Shown here: in pieces, positions 6,987-15,649 of the stretch
Layout of the letters: every line of letters starts with the position of its first letter
How positions within the stretch are numbered: position 1 is the first letter of the stretch
Source: Collinsella sp.
GTDB lineage: Bacteria; Actinomycetota; Coriobacteriia; Coriobacteriales; Coriobacteriaceae
DNA: 64,000 bases
NCBI GenBank assembly: GCA_019419455.1
Contig: DXZW01000032.1
Coordinates: forward strand, 62,001-126,000
Direction of reading: 5' to 3'
Made by a program: the position numbers and the translations under genes
Notes under the pieces: generated by a model
Databases searched by the model: none
The model's input: only the letters and a program-made list of their open reading frames with translations
What the model was told of the DNA's origin: nothing

Positions 6987-8366
6987 ATGAACACCGGGGA
7001 AATTGCGCGCATCGTCGGCGATCAGCGCACCTACTTTAAGACGCACGCTACGTTTGATGTCGATGCTCGACGTCGCGCGCTCGTGAGTTTACGCGATGCG
7101 GTCCGGGCGCACGAGGCCGATATTGCCCATGCGCTCAAGACCGATTTGGGAAAGTCGCATGACGAGGCATATATGTGCGAGATCGGCACGTCGCTTTCCG
7201 AGATTCGTCATCAGATTGCTCACGTGGTTCGATGGAGTCGTCCGCGCCTGCGTCCGTGCGATCTTGCCAACGCCGTGAGTGTGTGCAAAACGCAAGCCGT
7301 GCCCTATGGCGTCACGCTCATCATGGCGCCCTGGAACTACCCGTTTTTGCTGACGCTCGAGCCGCTCGCTGGCGCCCTTGCCGCAGGCAATACCGTCGTC
7401 ATCAAGCCGAGTGCATATGCTCCGGCATCGAGCGCGGTGCTCAAGCAAATCTGTGAAGAGGCATTTGATCCGCGTCTGGTGACGGTTGTCGAGGGCGGGC
7501 GCGCCGAGAACGAAGCGTTGCTCGATGAGTGCTGGGACAAGATTTTCTTTACCGGTAGCGTTCCGGTCGGCAAACTCGTCATGGAGCGCGCAAGTAAAAA
7601 CCTTGCGCCCGTGACGCTTGAGCTGGGCGGAAAGAGTCCCTGCATCGTGGATGCGACGGCAAACTTGAAGGTTGCGGCACGGCGTATCGCCTTTGGTAAA
7701 TGGCTCAACGTGGGGCAGACCTGCGTGGCGCCCGACTACCTGCTGGTCGATACGAGCGTGCACGACGAGCTGCTGGGCCTCATCAAGGAAGAGGTCCGTC
7801 GCATGTTTGGCGAGCACCCGCTCGATAACGAGGATTACGGGCATATCGTCAACGCCAAACATTTTGCGCGCGTGCGTGGGCTGATCGATCCCGATAAGGT
7901 CGTGCTTGGAGGTGTCACGCGCGAGGCTTCGCTCAAGATCGAGCCGACGATTTTGGATGGCGTGGCCCCCGATGACGCCGTGATGCAGGAGGAGATCTTC
8001 GGCCCCATCTTGCCGGTACTGACGTTTGAGAACTTAGACGAGGCCGAAACGTTTATTACGGATCGTCCGACGCCGCTGGCCCTGTATATCTTTAGCCAGG
8101 ACCGCGAGGTCCAGCAGCGCTTTGTGCGCTACGTGCCCTTTGGCGGCGGCTGTGTTAACGACACCATCATGCATCTGGCTACGAGCCATATGGGCTTTGG
8201 CGGCATGGGCGCGAGCGGCATGGGGCAGTACCATGGCCGCGAGAGCTTCGATGCGTTTAGCCACAAGAAGAGCATCGTGAACAAGGCAACCTGGCTGGAC
8301 GTGCCGTTTCGGTATGCGCCCTACGCAAGCTGGAAGCACAAATTCGTGCGCATGTTTGTGCATTAG
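6987..8366 (+). CDS. Aldehyde dehydrogenase (class 3-like)
   Basis: 459 residues, the length of short class 3 / YwdH-type aldehyde dehydrogenases. It has APWNYPFLL with the oxyanion Asn, FTGSVPVGKLVM for NAD(P), the general-base segment LELGGKSPCIVD, and the catalytic Cys in GQTCVAPDY. It oxidises aldehydes to carboxylates. It begins 8 bp after the alcohol dehydrogenase with an AGGAGG-like site (actaggagggtcc), so the two are co-transcribed. The C-terminal hydrophobic/basic tail (KHKFVRMFVH) is reminiscent of membrane-associated fatty-aldehyde dehydrogenases, but this is weak. Confidence 0.93.
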   Translation: MNTGEIARIVGDQRTYFKTHATFDVDARRRALVSLRDAVRAHEADIAHALKTDLGKSHDEAYMCEIGTSLSEIRHQIAHVVRWSRPRLRPCDLANAVSVCKTQAVPYGVTLIMAPWNYPFLLTLEPLAGALAAGNTVVIKPSAYAPASSAVLKQICEEAFDPRLVTVVEGGRAENEALLDECWDKIFFTGSVPVGKLVMERASKNLAPVTLELGGKSPCIVDATANLKVAARRIAFGKWLNVGQTCVAPDYLLVDTSVHDELLGLIKEEVRRMFGEHPLDNEDYGHIVNAKHFARVRGLIDPDKVVLGGVTREASLKIEPTILDGVAPDDAVMQEEIFGPILPVLTFENLDEAETFITDRPTPLALYIFSQDREVQQRFVRYVPFGGGCVNDTIMHLATSHMGFGGMGASGMGQYHGRESFDAFSHKKSIVNKATWLDVPFRYAPYASWKHKFVRMFVH

Positions 8367-8367
8367 G

Positions 8368-8411
8368 AAATGGCAGGTAATACGAACAAGTGTTCCTATT
8401 ACCTGCCATTT
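8368..8411. repeat. Long hairpin after the aldehyde dehydrogenase gene
   Basis: A perfect 15-bp stem AAATGGCAGGTAATA (8368-8382) / TATTACCTGCCATTT (8397-8411) continues after a C/C mismatch into GAACA / TGTTC. It starts two bases after the aldehyde dehydrogenase stop. There is no clear T-tract, so it may be a weak terminator, an mRNA 3'-end stabiliser or an isolated palindromic element. Confidence 0.65.
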
Positions 8412-8469
8412 ACGTTAGACTACTGCCATGGGGTACGGATGGGCCAACTCCCTTTAGAAGGGAATTGGT

Positions 8470-8553
8470 ATGAACGTAAGCGATGTTATTTCGTTACTGG
8501 CGTTGTTAATCGCGGCTATCGAACTCGGCCTGTTTATCGGCCGAATGAAATAG
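8470..8553 (+). CDS. Small hydrophobic toxin-like peptide (type I TA / holin-like)
   Basis: 27 codons, starting MNVSDVISLLALLIA and ending GLFIGRMK: one transmembrane helix then a basic tail. This resembles the many 'putative holin-like toxin' peptides of Firmicutes, recalled from family knowledge rather than searched. An AGAAGG ribosome binding site precedes ATG 8470. An antisense promoter and hairpins lie immediately downstream (8545-8676), the arrangement expected of a type I toxin with an antisense RNA antitoxin overlapping its 3' end. Such peptides insert in the membrane and depolarise it when overexpressed. Activity here is inferred. Confidence 0.65.
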   Translation: MNVSDVISLLALLIAAIELGLFIGRMK

Positions 8554-8641
8554 CCGCCCCCGCGTAAGCGAAGACGGCCACTTCTCACGATGTAAACGTG
8601 CACTGGAGTTGGCAAGACCCGCTGCAACGGGTGCCATCCGT
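8545..8641 (-). ncRNA. Predicted antisense antitoxin RNA
   Basis: On the minus strand a transcript starting near 8641 would run through two hairpins and overlap the toxin 3' end. The distal hairpin (8553-8563 with 8568-8578) pairs at all 11 positions in the minus-strand RNA (8 Watson-Crick, 3 G-U) but has three C-A clashes in the plus-strand RNA. The structure therefore makes sense only on the minus strand. It is followed by UAUUUCAUUC, a weak terminator tail. The second stem is GGCA/UGCC plus CCCG/CGGG (8611-8635). Ends are estimated. Confidence 0.6.
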
Positions 8642-8647
8642 GCCTCT

Positions 8648-8676
8648 ATCTTATCTGCAAGCGCTCTGTCTCGCAA
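8648..8676 (-). promoter_or_regulatory. Promoter of the antisense RNA
   Basis: Read on the minus strand: -35 TTGCGA (8676-8671), a 17-base spacer, and -10 TAAGAT (8653-8648). Each hexamer matches the sigma-70 consensus at 4 of 6 positions with optimal spacing. It points toward the small toxin-like ORF. Confidence 0.55.
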
Positions 8677-8788
8677 GCGTTGCGGCAACTGGGTGAAAGG
8701 CGCGAGCGGGTGAATTCGTGTCCGCACGGGCCCGTAAACTTCTCAGTAAGGTTAAGCGCCGGTTTATCCGGCCGTTAGAGGAGCTGCC

Positions 8789-9115
8789 ATGTACGAGCCT
8801 TCACGTGTTCTTTTGTCGTTTCATATCGCAGGATTTCAGTATGCCGACGGTGCCTTGGTCCTGGGCGATCTTAAGGTCGGCGATAAGCTGACGCTGTGTG
8901 CCGAGCGCGATAATCCCCATGACCCTGAGGCGGTTGCGATCTATTACGGCAACACCAAGCTCGGCTATGTTCCGGGAAACGGGGTCGGCCCGCTATCCGT
9001 GATGATGCATTATGGACACGAGGGTGTATTTGAGGCGCGCGTGCAGCAGGTTGCCCCCGAGCGTAGCCCGTGGCACCAGGTGCGCGTTGGCCTCTACGTG
9101 GTGGATGCTCGCTAG
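8789..9115 (+). CDS. HIRAN domain protein
   Basis: 108 residues that form essentially a single HIRAN domain: the conserved core (FHIAGFQYADG, LCAERDNPHDPEAVAIYY, KLGYVPGNG) fills the protein. HIRAN domains bind DNA ends or damaged DNA and are often fused to helicases or nucleases; here it stands alone. The start has a GAGGAG site. A 59-residue acidic/basic protein and a phosphoesterase follow on the same strand with short gaps, suggesting a small operon. Function of a stand-alone HIRAN in this setting is unknown. Confidence 0.85.
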   Translation: MYEPSRVLLSFHIAGFQYADGALVLGDLKVGDKLTLCAERDNPHDPEAVAIYYGNTKLGYVPGNGVGPLSVMMHYGHEGVFEARVQQVAPERSPWHQVRVGLYVVDAR

Positions 9116-9133
9116 TCGGTAAGGGAGGCTGCC

Positions 9134-9313
9134 ATGTTTGATGACGATGGCCTGTTCGATCTGACGGATGACCCGTTTGAGTGGGATATGCTGCTCGACG
9201 ATGATGAGCTGGAGCAGGACCGTAAGAAGCGGCAGGACAAGAAAACTCAGGGTGACGCTTCGAAAAAGCAAGACAAGCGCCGCCGCGGACTGTTCGGCGG
9301 GCTCTTTGGATAA
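9134..9313 (+). CDS. Small charged protein of unknown function
   Basis: 59 residues. The first half is acidic (MFDDDGLFDLTDDPFEWD then LLDDDELEQD). The second half is Lys/Arg-rich and ends RRRGLFGGLFG, a possible amphipathic membrane-touching tail. ATG 9134 is preceded by GGGAGG. It lies 18 bp after the HIRAN gene and is probably co-transcribed. No family recognised. The clear ribosome binding site and strong charge partition argue that it is real. Confidence 0.65.
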   Translation: MFDDDGLFDLTDDPFEWDMLLDDDELEQDRKKRQDKKTQGDASKKQDKRRRGLFGGLFG

Positions 9314-9379
9314 CCGCCGCATCGCTGCGTCTGTATACTTAGCACGAGTTGAACACGTTGCGAAATGAGGACAGAGACG

Positions 9380-9925
9380 ATGATGTGGTTTACCGCCGAC
9401 CTGCACCTGGGCGACACGAATATCCTGCACGACATGGACCGGCCATTTGGCTCGGTCGAGGAGATGAACCGCAAGGTCATCGATGCCGTGAATGAGTGCG
9501 TGGCGGCGGACGACCGTCTCTATATCTTGGGAGACTTTACCTATCGTTTGCCCCTGGCGGATGCTGTGCGCCTGCGCGAGCGCATCGAATGTCAGAACGT
9601 AACGCTCATCCGTGGCAACCATGACGGTGACTGGGAAGATCCAGCTGCGCCCCAAATCTGGGAAGACGTGCGTGATTACCTGGAGATTGCTCCCGGCTAT
9701 GCCAAGGGCCATCGCCTGGTGTTGAGCCATTACCCCATGCTCAGCTGGAATGGCAAGGCGCGTGGCGCCATCATGCTGCACGGGCATATCCACAGCAGGG
9801 GAGACCGCACCAACGCGCGCAACTGCGATCGCGAGCGCCCCATTTATCGCTACGATGTGGGCCTCGACGCCAACGAGTACAAGCCCGTAAGCCGAGACCA
9901 GATCTTGAGCTTCTTTGGACTGTAA
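9380..9925 (+). CDS. Calcineurin-like phosphoesterase
   Basis: 181 residues with a complete metallophosphatase motif series: FTADLHLGD (D-x-H), LGDF, GNHD, and the paired histidine segments SHYP and HGHIH. Small stand-alone enzymes of this family act as phosphodiesterases or phosphatases; no substrate can be assigned. ATG 9380 has AGGA eight bases upstream. An in-frame ATG at 9365 lacks a site. It is the third gene of a run starting with the HIRAN gene. Confidence 0.85.
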   Translation: MMWFTADLHLGDTNILHDMDRPFGSVEEMNRKVIDAVNECVAADDRLYILGDFTYRLPLADAVRLRERIECQNVTLIRGNHDGDWEDPAAPQIWEDVRDYLEIAPGYAKGHRLVLSHYPMLSWNGKARGAIMLHGHIHSRGDRTNARNCDRERPIYRYDVGLDANEYKPVSRDQILSFFGL

Positions 9926-9943
9926 TTCTCGAACCGTCACACA

Positions 9944-9980
9944 AACCGCCACAAAGGGGACAGGCACCTTTGTGGTGGTT
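9944..9980. repeat. AACC...GGGACAGG...GGTT hairpin repeat B/C, third family member
   Basis: AACC-G-CCACAAAG (9944-9956), loop GGGACAGGCAC, CTTTGTGG-T-GGTT (9968-9980): a 13-bp stem with one G-U pair. It shares the AACC/GGTT ends and the GGGACAGG loop with repeat B at 1643 and 23830, but differs in the stem sequence while keeping pairing. It lies downstream of the phosphoesterase gene and may also help termination. Confidence 0.65.
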
Positions 9981-10075
9981 CTGGCGCTGTTGCTATTATG
10001 GCGGCGGCGTCTTTTTTGTCCGTGCGGCGCGGTAGAGTGTAAGCGGTTGAAATTTGCGTCCATCGAGGAGCTGCT

Positions 10076-11833
10076 ATGAACGAGATCAAGTGCCCGCATT
10101 GTGGCGAAGTTTTTAAGGTCGATGCGTCTGGCTATGCGGACATCGTCAAGCAAGTGCGCAATGCCGAGTTTTCGCGCGACCTGGATGAGCGTGTGAAGGC
10201 AGTCCAGCGCGAGGGCGAGCAGGCGCTGGAGCTTGAGCGCTCGCGTTCGACGGCTGCCTTGCAAAAGGCAGATTCTCAGCGCAACGCTCAACTTGTCGAG
10301 CAGAAGAACGCCGCGGAGCAGAAGCTGGCACAAGAGGTTGCCAAGCGCGACGCTGAGCTTGCCGAGCTGCGCGCCAAGCTCGAGGGCGCTGCCACAGAGC
10401 GCGAGAGCGCAAGTCAGCGCGCGGCGGTTGAGGCCCGTGCCGATGCTCAAAAGGAAAACGCCGAGCTTCAGCGAGAAATCGACAATTTGCGTGCGCAGCT
10501 GGAGCGCAAAGATGACGAAGCCAAGCTCGTCGAGTCGGTGGCGCGCAATGCTGCTCAAAACGATTTGGCTGCACGTGATGCTCAGATTGCCGAGCTGCAG
10601 GCCAGGCTTGCCGCGGCGGACAAGGCCCAGGAGATGGCGCTTGCCGCTGCCGCGGCAGAGTCGCAGCGCGAGCTCGATGCTGCTCGCGGTGAAGCTGAGC
10701 GCGCGCTTGCTGACTACCGCGCGACGGTACAGGAGAAGTTTTCCGCCGCAAAGGCACAATCTGAGCAAGAGGCCGAGGGTCTGCGTGCCCAGTTGCGCGA
10801 GCAGGAACTGATGGCAAAAATGAACCTGTCGGAGGCGGTCGCCGCGGTGGAGCGAGAGCGCGATGAGGCACGTGCCAAGCTGACGAGCGAGCTGGCGGTG
10901 CGCGATTCTCGCGAGGAACAGGCCAAGGCGGCACACGAGCTCGAGCTTGCGCAGGCCAAGCGCGCGAGCGATGACCTGATTCGCTACAAGGATGAAGAGA
11001 TTGAGCGCCTTAAGGACATGAAGGTCCGCCTGTCCACCAAGATGGTGGGCGAGTCGCTCGAGCAGCACTGCGAGACCGAGTTTAACCGTCTGCGCATGAC
11101 GGCGTTTCCTAACGCGTACTTCGAGAAAGACAACGATGCGTCCGAGGGTACCAAGGGCGACTTTATCTTCCGCGAGTGCGACGCGAGCGGCAACGAGGTC
11201 ATTTCGATTATGTTCGAGATGAAAAACGAGAACGACGAGACTGCGACCAAGCACAAAAACGAGGACTTCTTTAAGAAGCTCGATCACGATCGTCGCCAGA
11301 AAGGCTGTGAGTACGCGGTGCTCTGCACGCTACTCGAGCCCGAGAGCGAGCTCTATAACGCAGGGATAGTCGACGTGAGCTATCGCTACGAGAAGATGTA
11401 CGTGATTCGCCCACAGTTTTTCATTCCCATGATTACACTTCTTCGCAACGCCGCCATGGGTTCGCTGCGCTATAAGCAGGAGCTGGCGGAGTACAAGCAG
11501 CAGAATATCGATGTCACGAACTTCGAAGCCAAGATGGAAAAGTTCAAGAACGATTTCGGCCGCAACTGCGAGATCGCGAGTCGCAAGTTCCAAACGGCAA
11601 TCGATGAGATCGACAAGACGATTAGCCATCTGCAGAAAACCAAGGAGGCGTTGCTGTCCTCCGAGAACAATCTGCGCCTTGCCAACAAGAAAGCCGACGA
11701 TCTTACCATTCGCAAGCTCACATGGGGCAACAAGACCATGAAGGCGGCGTTTGACGAGGCGCGCGGGGCTGCGACGGAGACAAACGATGAGCCCGCCGAG
11801 GCGGATTCATATGAGGTCGAGGATGCCGAGTAA
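10076..11833 (+). CDS. DUF2130 coiled-coil protein
   Basis: 585 residues. The N-terminus carries a zinc-ribbon-like CPHCGEVF (C6-x2-C9). Residues about 30-320 form a long Ala/Glu/Arg-rich coiled coil. The C-terminal third is the DUF2130 domain ([18 protein letters not shown], then [10 protein letters not shown], then FEMKNEND), which has a PD-(D/E)xK-nuclease-like pattern with the acidic and Lys residues EMK. A DNA-linked role is plausible but unproven for the family. The ribosome binding site is GAGGAG. It stands alone and ends at a strong bidirectional terminator. Confidence 0.85.
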   Translation: MNEIKCPHCGEVFKVDASGYADIVKQVRNAEFSRDLDERVKAVQREGEQALELERSRSTAALQKADSQRNAQLVEQKNAAEQKLAQEVAKRDAELAELRAKLEGAATERESASQRAAVEARADAQKENAELQREIDNLRAQLERKDDEAKLVESVARNAAQNDLAARDAQIAELQARLAAADKAQEMALAAAAAESQRELDAARGEAERALADYRATVQEKFSAAKAQSEQEAEGLRAQLREQELMAKMNLSEAVAAVERERDEARAKLTSELAVRDSREEQAKAAHELELAQAKRASDDLIRYKDEEIERLKDMKVRLSTKMVGESLEQHCETEFNRLRMTAFPNAYFEKDNDASEGTKGDFIFRECDASGNEVISIMFEMKNENDETATKHKNEDFFKKLDHDRRQKGCEYAVLCTLLEPESELYNAGIVDVSYRYEKMYVIRPQFFIPMITLLRNAAMGSLRYKQELAEYKQQNIDVTNFEAKMEKFKNDFGRNCEIASRKFQTAIDEIDKTISHLQKTKEALLSSENNLRLANKKADDLTIRKLTWGNKTMKAAFDEARGAATETNDEPAEADSYEVEDAE

Positions 11834-11852
11834 GGCATAGCAGATAGTGCAA

Positions 11853-11890
11853 AAGCGGGGCCGCTGGCGATATTGCCAACGGCCCCGCTT
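11853..11890. terminator. Bidirectional terminator between DUF2130 gene and helicase
   Basis: A 16-bp stem (11853-11868 with 11875-11890; AAGCGGGGCCG...CGGCCCCGCTT) with one C/A mismatch, loop GATATT. It has GTTTC downstream on the plus strand and a TTTTGC tail on the minus strand. It lies between convergent genes and should serve both. Confidence 0.85.
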
Positions 11891-11911
11891 GTTTCGCTCC
11901 AGTATGTTCGG

Positions 11912-14593
11912 CTAGTCCTCGAGCAGGTCCTCGATAAAGCCGACGCGGTAGTTTTTGAAGATGACCTCGCCGCCGTCTTGCGTGGCGTCCAGATCGACAT
12001 CGCCCATGATGCCAAAGTCGTGGTCGCCATCCTCGTCGGCAAAGATCTGGTGCACGTGCCATACGTGCGCGGTCTTCTCGTCGGACTCATCGATGGAAAA
12101 CATCGCGGCGCTGCGGGCATCTCCGTCGGTGAGGATTTCCTCGTGCTGCTCGTGGTAAGCGTCGAGTGCTTTTTGCCAGCGGATCTCGCTCATGCCCCAG
12201 TCGTCGTCGAGCTCGCCCAGGTCGCGAACGTGCTCGCGGGCGGCAAGGGTCACGCGGCGGAAGAGCGCGTTGCGCACCAACAGCGTGCAGCCGCGGCGGT
12301 CCGCCACGACCTCGTCGATGCCCTGCGGCGGCGTGGTGTCGAGGGCTGCCGGGTTGCCAGCGTTCTCCCACTCGTCCACCAGGCTCGAGTCGACCGAGCG
12401 CACCACAAAGCCCAGCCACGAGATAATGTCGCGCAGGCGCTCGTCGCGCTTCTCGATGGGTACGGTGCGGTCGAGCGAACGGTAGGCCTCTGCCAGGTAG
12501 CGCAGCAAAATACCCTCGGAGCGGGCGATGCCGAGCTTTTGAATGTAGCCCTTAAAATCGCTCGCGCTTTCCAGCATATCGCGCAGAACGCTCTTGGGAG
12601 AGAGCTGATAGTCGTTTGCCCAGGGTACTTCCTGGCAGTACTTGTCAAAAGCGGCGTCGAGCAAATTCTCGAGCGGCTTTTCGTACGTGACGTCTTGAAT
12701 GCGCTCCAGACGCTCCTCATATTCGATGCCGTCGGCCTTCATCTCGGCCATAGCGCGATCGCGTGCTGCGCGCTCCTGTGCGCGCAGCACCTGCTTGGGA
12801 TCCTCGAGCGTTGCCTCGACCATTGAGATTAAGTCCATGGTATAGGTCTCGCTCTCGGGATCGAGCAGCTCCAACGCGGCAAGCAAGAACGGCGAGAGCG
12901 GCTGATCGAGCGCGAAGTCCTCGGGCAGATCGACCGTCAGCGCATAGTCGATGTCTGGTGCGGCGTCAGCCGGGGCATCGGGTGCGGGCGGCACCTCGGC
13001 GCGCACGACGACGCCGGAATCGATGAGCGTGGCGAAGATTTCGTCGGCGCGAACCTCGAGCTTGGCCTTTTCCTCGGGCGTTTGCAGGCTTGTCTCGATG
13101 AGGTCGTGCACGCGGGCTCGCGCATCGCCGCCCTGCTCGACCACGCTAATCACCATGGAGTGCGTGATGCGCAGGCGCGGCTTGAGCGTTTCTGGCTGCG
13201 TCTCGATCAGGCGCTCAAAGGTCTGCTTATTCCAGGTGACAAAGCCCTCGGGTGCCTTCTTCTTTTTAATCTTACGGAGTTTTTTGGGGTCGTCGCCCGC
13301 TTTGGCCATAAGCTTGGCATTCTCAATCTCGTGCTCGGGTGCCTCGGCAATCACCATGCCCTCGGTATCGAAGCCCGAGCGGCCGGCGCGACCGGCAATC
13401 TGATGAAACTCGCGGGCGCGCAGACGACGCATCTTGTAGCCGTCGAACTTGGTGAGCGCGGTGAGTACCACGGTGTGGATGGGTACGTTGATGCCGACGC
13501 CGAGCGTATCGGTGCCGCAGATGACGGGCAACAGGCCCTGTTGTGCCAAGCGCTCGACCAGCAGACGATAGCGCGGCAACATGCCAGCATGGTGCACGCC
13601 GACGCCGCATCCGAGCAAGCGCTTAAGAATCTTGCCAAAGGCCGTGGAGAAGCTCATGCCTTTGGCAGCTTCCTTAATGGCCTCGCGCTGCGCCTTGCTG
13701 GCGATGCCAAAATTGGCGAGCGACTGCGCCGTCGCAAGGGCGGCATCCTGGCTAAAGTGCACGATATAGAGCGGGGCCTCGCCACGGCGCATGGCGAGCT
13801 CGACGGTGCCCTCGAGGGAGGTCGTCACATAGTCGTAGCTCAGCGGAACAGGACGCGGGGCGTCGACAACCAAGTCGCAAGCAGCGCCGGTGTGCTCCTC
13901 GAGTGAGGCGGCGATGGCAGTGACATCGCCGAGCGTGGCGCTCATGAGCATAAACTGCGTGTGGGGCAGGGTGAGCAGCGGCACCTGCCAGGCCCAACCG
14001 CGGTCGGGGTCGGCAAAGTAGTGGAACTCATCCATGGCCACGCAGCCCGCATCGGCGTCCTCACCCTCGCGCAGCGCATCGTTAGCAAGGATTTCGGCCG
14101 TGCAGCAGATGACGGGTGCCTTGGTGTTGATATGCGTGTCGCCGGTGATCATGCCGATGTTATCGCGGCCGAGCACCTGCACAAGGTCGAAGAACTTTTC
14201 GCTGACCAGGGCCTTGATGGGGGCCGTGTAATAACAACGCTTACCCTGCGCCATGCCCATAAAGAGCATACCCAGCGCGACGAGCGATTTACCCGATCCG
14301 GTCGGTGTGCCTAAGATGACGTGATCGCCGGCTGCCAGGTCCATGAGGGCCTCTTCTTGGTGATCCCACAGTTCAATACCGCGATCGCTCGTCCATTCAA
14401 AGAAACGCTCGAAGGCCTGGTCGGGCGTGAGCCATGGCTCGGGCTCACTGCCATCCTCGGGCTCCCACCAGGTGGGGGAGAGCGCGCCGAGCGAGCCAAA
14501 CTCGGCTTCGGTTCCCGTGCCGCCCGAGAATGAGCTGGCGGCGCCGGCGCCGGAGACGGTGCTGGCGGCGGTATCTGTCGTGGTCTGTGCCAT
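11912..14593 (-). CDS. Ski2-like DEAD/DEAH helicase (DUF3516 type)
   Basis: 893 residues. A Ser/Gly/Thr-rich N-terminus (about 1-40) is followed by an SF2 core: Walker A GTPTGSGKS (about 92-100), TAPIKALVSEKF, DEFH box (about 186), MSATLGD, then the second RecA domain with GVGVHHAGMLP, TDTLGVGIN and QIAGRAGRSG. The C-terminal ~400 residues match the DUF3516 region found in actinobacterial helicases. It probably unwinds RNA or structured nucleic acid in the cytosol. Actinobacterial relatives have been linked to RNA metabolism, but a DNA role cannot be excluded. It is divergent from nothing and stands alone upstream of trmB on the same strand. Confidence 0.88.
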   Translation of the reverse strand: MAQTTTDTAASTVSGAGAASSFSGGTGTEAEFGSLGALSPTWWEPEDGSEPEPWLTPDQAFERFFEWTSDRGIELWDHQEEALMDLAAGDHVILGTPTGSGKSLVALGMLFMGMAQGKRCYYTAPIKALVSEKFFDLVQVLGRDNIGMITGDTHINTKAPVICCTAEILANDALREGEDADAGCVAMDEFHYFADPDRGWAWQVPLLTLPHTQFMLMSATLGDVTAIAASLEEHTGAACDLVVDAPRPVPLSYDYVTTSLEGTVELAMRRGEAPLYIVHFSQDAALATAQSLANFGIASKAQREAIKEAAKGMSFSTAFGKILKRLLGCGVGVHHAGMLPRYRLLVERLAQQGLLPVICGTDTLGVGINVPIHTVVLTALTKFDGYKMRRLRAREFHQIAGRAGRSGFDTEGMVIAEAPEHEIENAKLMAKAGDDPKKLRKIKKKKAPEGFVTWNKQTFERLIETQPETLKPRLRITHSMVISVVEQGGDARARVHDLIETSLQTPEEKAKLEVRADEIFATLIDSGVVVRAEVPPAPDAPADAAPDIDYALTVDLPEDFALDQPLSPFLLAALELLDPESETYTMDLISMVEATLEDPKQVLRAQERAARDRAMAEMKADGIEYEERLERIQDVTYEKPLENLLDAAFDKYCQEVPWANDYQLSPKSVLRDMLESASDFKGYIQKLGIARSEGILLRYLAEAYRSLDRTVPIEKRDERLRDIISWLGFVVRSVDSSLVDEWENAGNPAALDTTPPQGIDEVVADRRGCTLLVRNALFRRVTLAAREHVRDLGELDDDWGMSEIRWQKALDAYHEQHEEILTDGDARSAAMFSIDESDEKTAHVWHVHQIFADEDGDHDFGIMGDVDLDATQDGGEVIFKNYRVGFIEDLLED

Positions 14594-14691
14594 GTGTTTG
14601 CTTTCTCTCGCGATTGTCCGCCAACTATTATGGCGTAGCGGCGGCGCGGAGCGGCAGCGCGCGAGAAAATGCAGGAAATGGGCGTGCGGTG

Positions 14692-15531
14692 CTAGCGTTC
14701 CTGAGGCAGGCGCTTCTTGCCTTTCCGGGCACGGTTTCTAAAGTTCTCGACGGCCTCTTCCATGCCGAGAGGCACGTAGGTGAGCTCATCGAGGTTATCG
14801 GGCAGGTAGCAGGCAAGGCTTTGCTCCTGCATGCGGCCCGCCGTGAGCTGCTCGTCGGTTGGCTGCGCACCGGGTGTGGCGCAAATGCCATAGACGACGG
14901 CGCCCATCTCGCGCGTGCGGCATTCATATTCGGTCTCGGGATGCTCGGGATGGTCGCGGCGTACGTCGTCACTTACCCAAAGCGTGTCGTAGCCGGCCGC
15001 GGCAAACTGCCCCAGGGCGTAGTCGCGCAATGGCTTGCTGTCGGTGCGCAGCGTGACGGTGGCGTCGGCTGCAAAGAGCGAGCGATAGAGCATTAGATGG
15101 TCGACATGGACGAGTCGTTTTTTGGCGTACTTGGCCTTGGGCTGCGGCGTGGGAAAGTTAATGGTGATGGCATTGAGCTCGCCTGCGGCAAACAGCTGCG
15201 GCAGCGATGCGGCGCCTCGGGGCAGGACGAGTGCGTTGGATAGCTCCTGCTCGCAGATTTTCTGTGCGGCATAGGCGATGCAGATGGGCTCCTGGTCCAT
15301 GCCGATAAAGAGGGTGTTTGGCTCGTGGGCCGCGCGCTCTACAAGGTACGTTCCCTTGCCACAGCCAAGATCAAGGTGAAGGTGTTCGAAGGGCTTGCTG
15401 CCAGCTGGCGCACAGGCCTTGCGCCAATCTCCGGCATAGGCCTCGGGGTTCGTCTCAATCGCATCGGCGTAGCGCTCCAGGCGCTCCTCGAGCACAAAGT
15501 TCTTAGGCGTGCGAACGTGGACGGCTCCCAT
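14692..15531 (-). CDS. trmB: TrmB-like tRNA (guanine-N7) methyltransferase
   Basis: 279 residues. A class I SAM methyltransferase with motif I DLGCGKGT (54-61) and the TrmB-type post-III segment at 125-140. The family norm there is NFPDPWPK, but this protein reads NFPTPQPKAKYAKKR, so the Asp considered catalytic in E. coli TrmB is Thr128 and the Trp is Gln130. The product should make m7G46 in tRNA, but the substitutions leave room for a changed substrate or activity. The start follows a CAAGGAG site. A second methyltransferase gene lies 118 bp upstream in the same direction. Confidence 0.75.
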   Translation of the reverse strand: MGAVHVRTPKNFVLEERLERYADAIETNPEAYAGDWRKACAPAGSKPFEHLHLDLGCGKGTYLVERAAHEPNTLFIGMDQEPICIAYAAQKICEQELSNALVLPRGAASLPQLFAAGELNAITINFPTPQPKAKYAKKRLVHVDHLMLYRSLFAADATVTLRTDSKPLRDYALGQFAAAGYDTLWVSDDVRRDHPEHPETEYECRTREMGAVVYGICATPGAQPTDEQLTAGRMQEQSLACYLPDNLDELTYVPLGMEEAVENFRNRARKGKKRLPQER

Positions 15532-15649
15532 GAGGCTCCTTGGTCATAAGTATGGAACGCATAGCTGCACGTTCCGTCAATGGGTTGAAAAAGGGTGGGC
15601 GCAATGTGCCCGAAAGTTGCGGTGCGGCTCGGCGACGAGTCGTCAATGC

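Noticed and set aside
8993..11287. 764-codon minus-strand frame opposite HIRAN, phosphoesterase and DUF2130 genes
   Set aside because: It spans three genes with clear motifs on the other strand and lacks a ribosome binding site and any family pattern.
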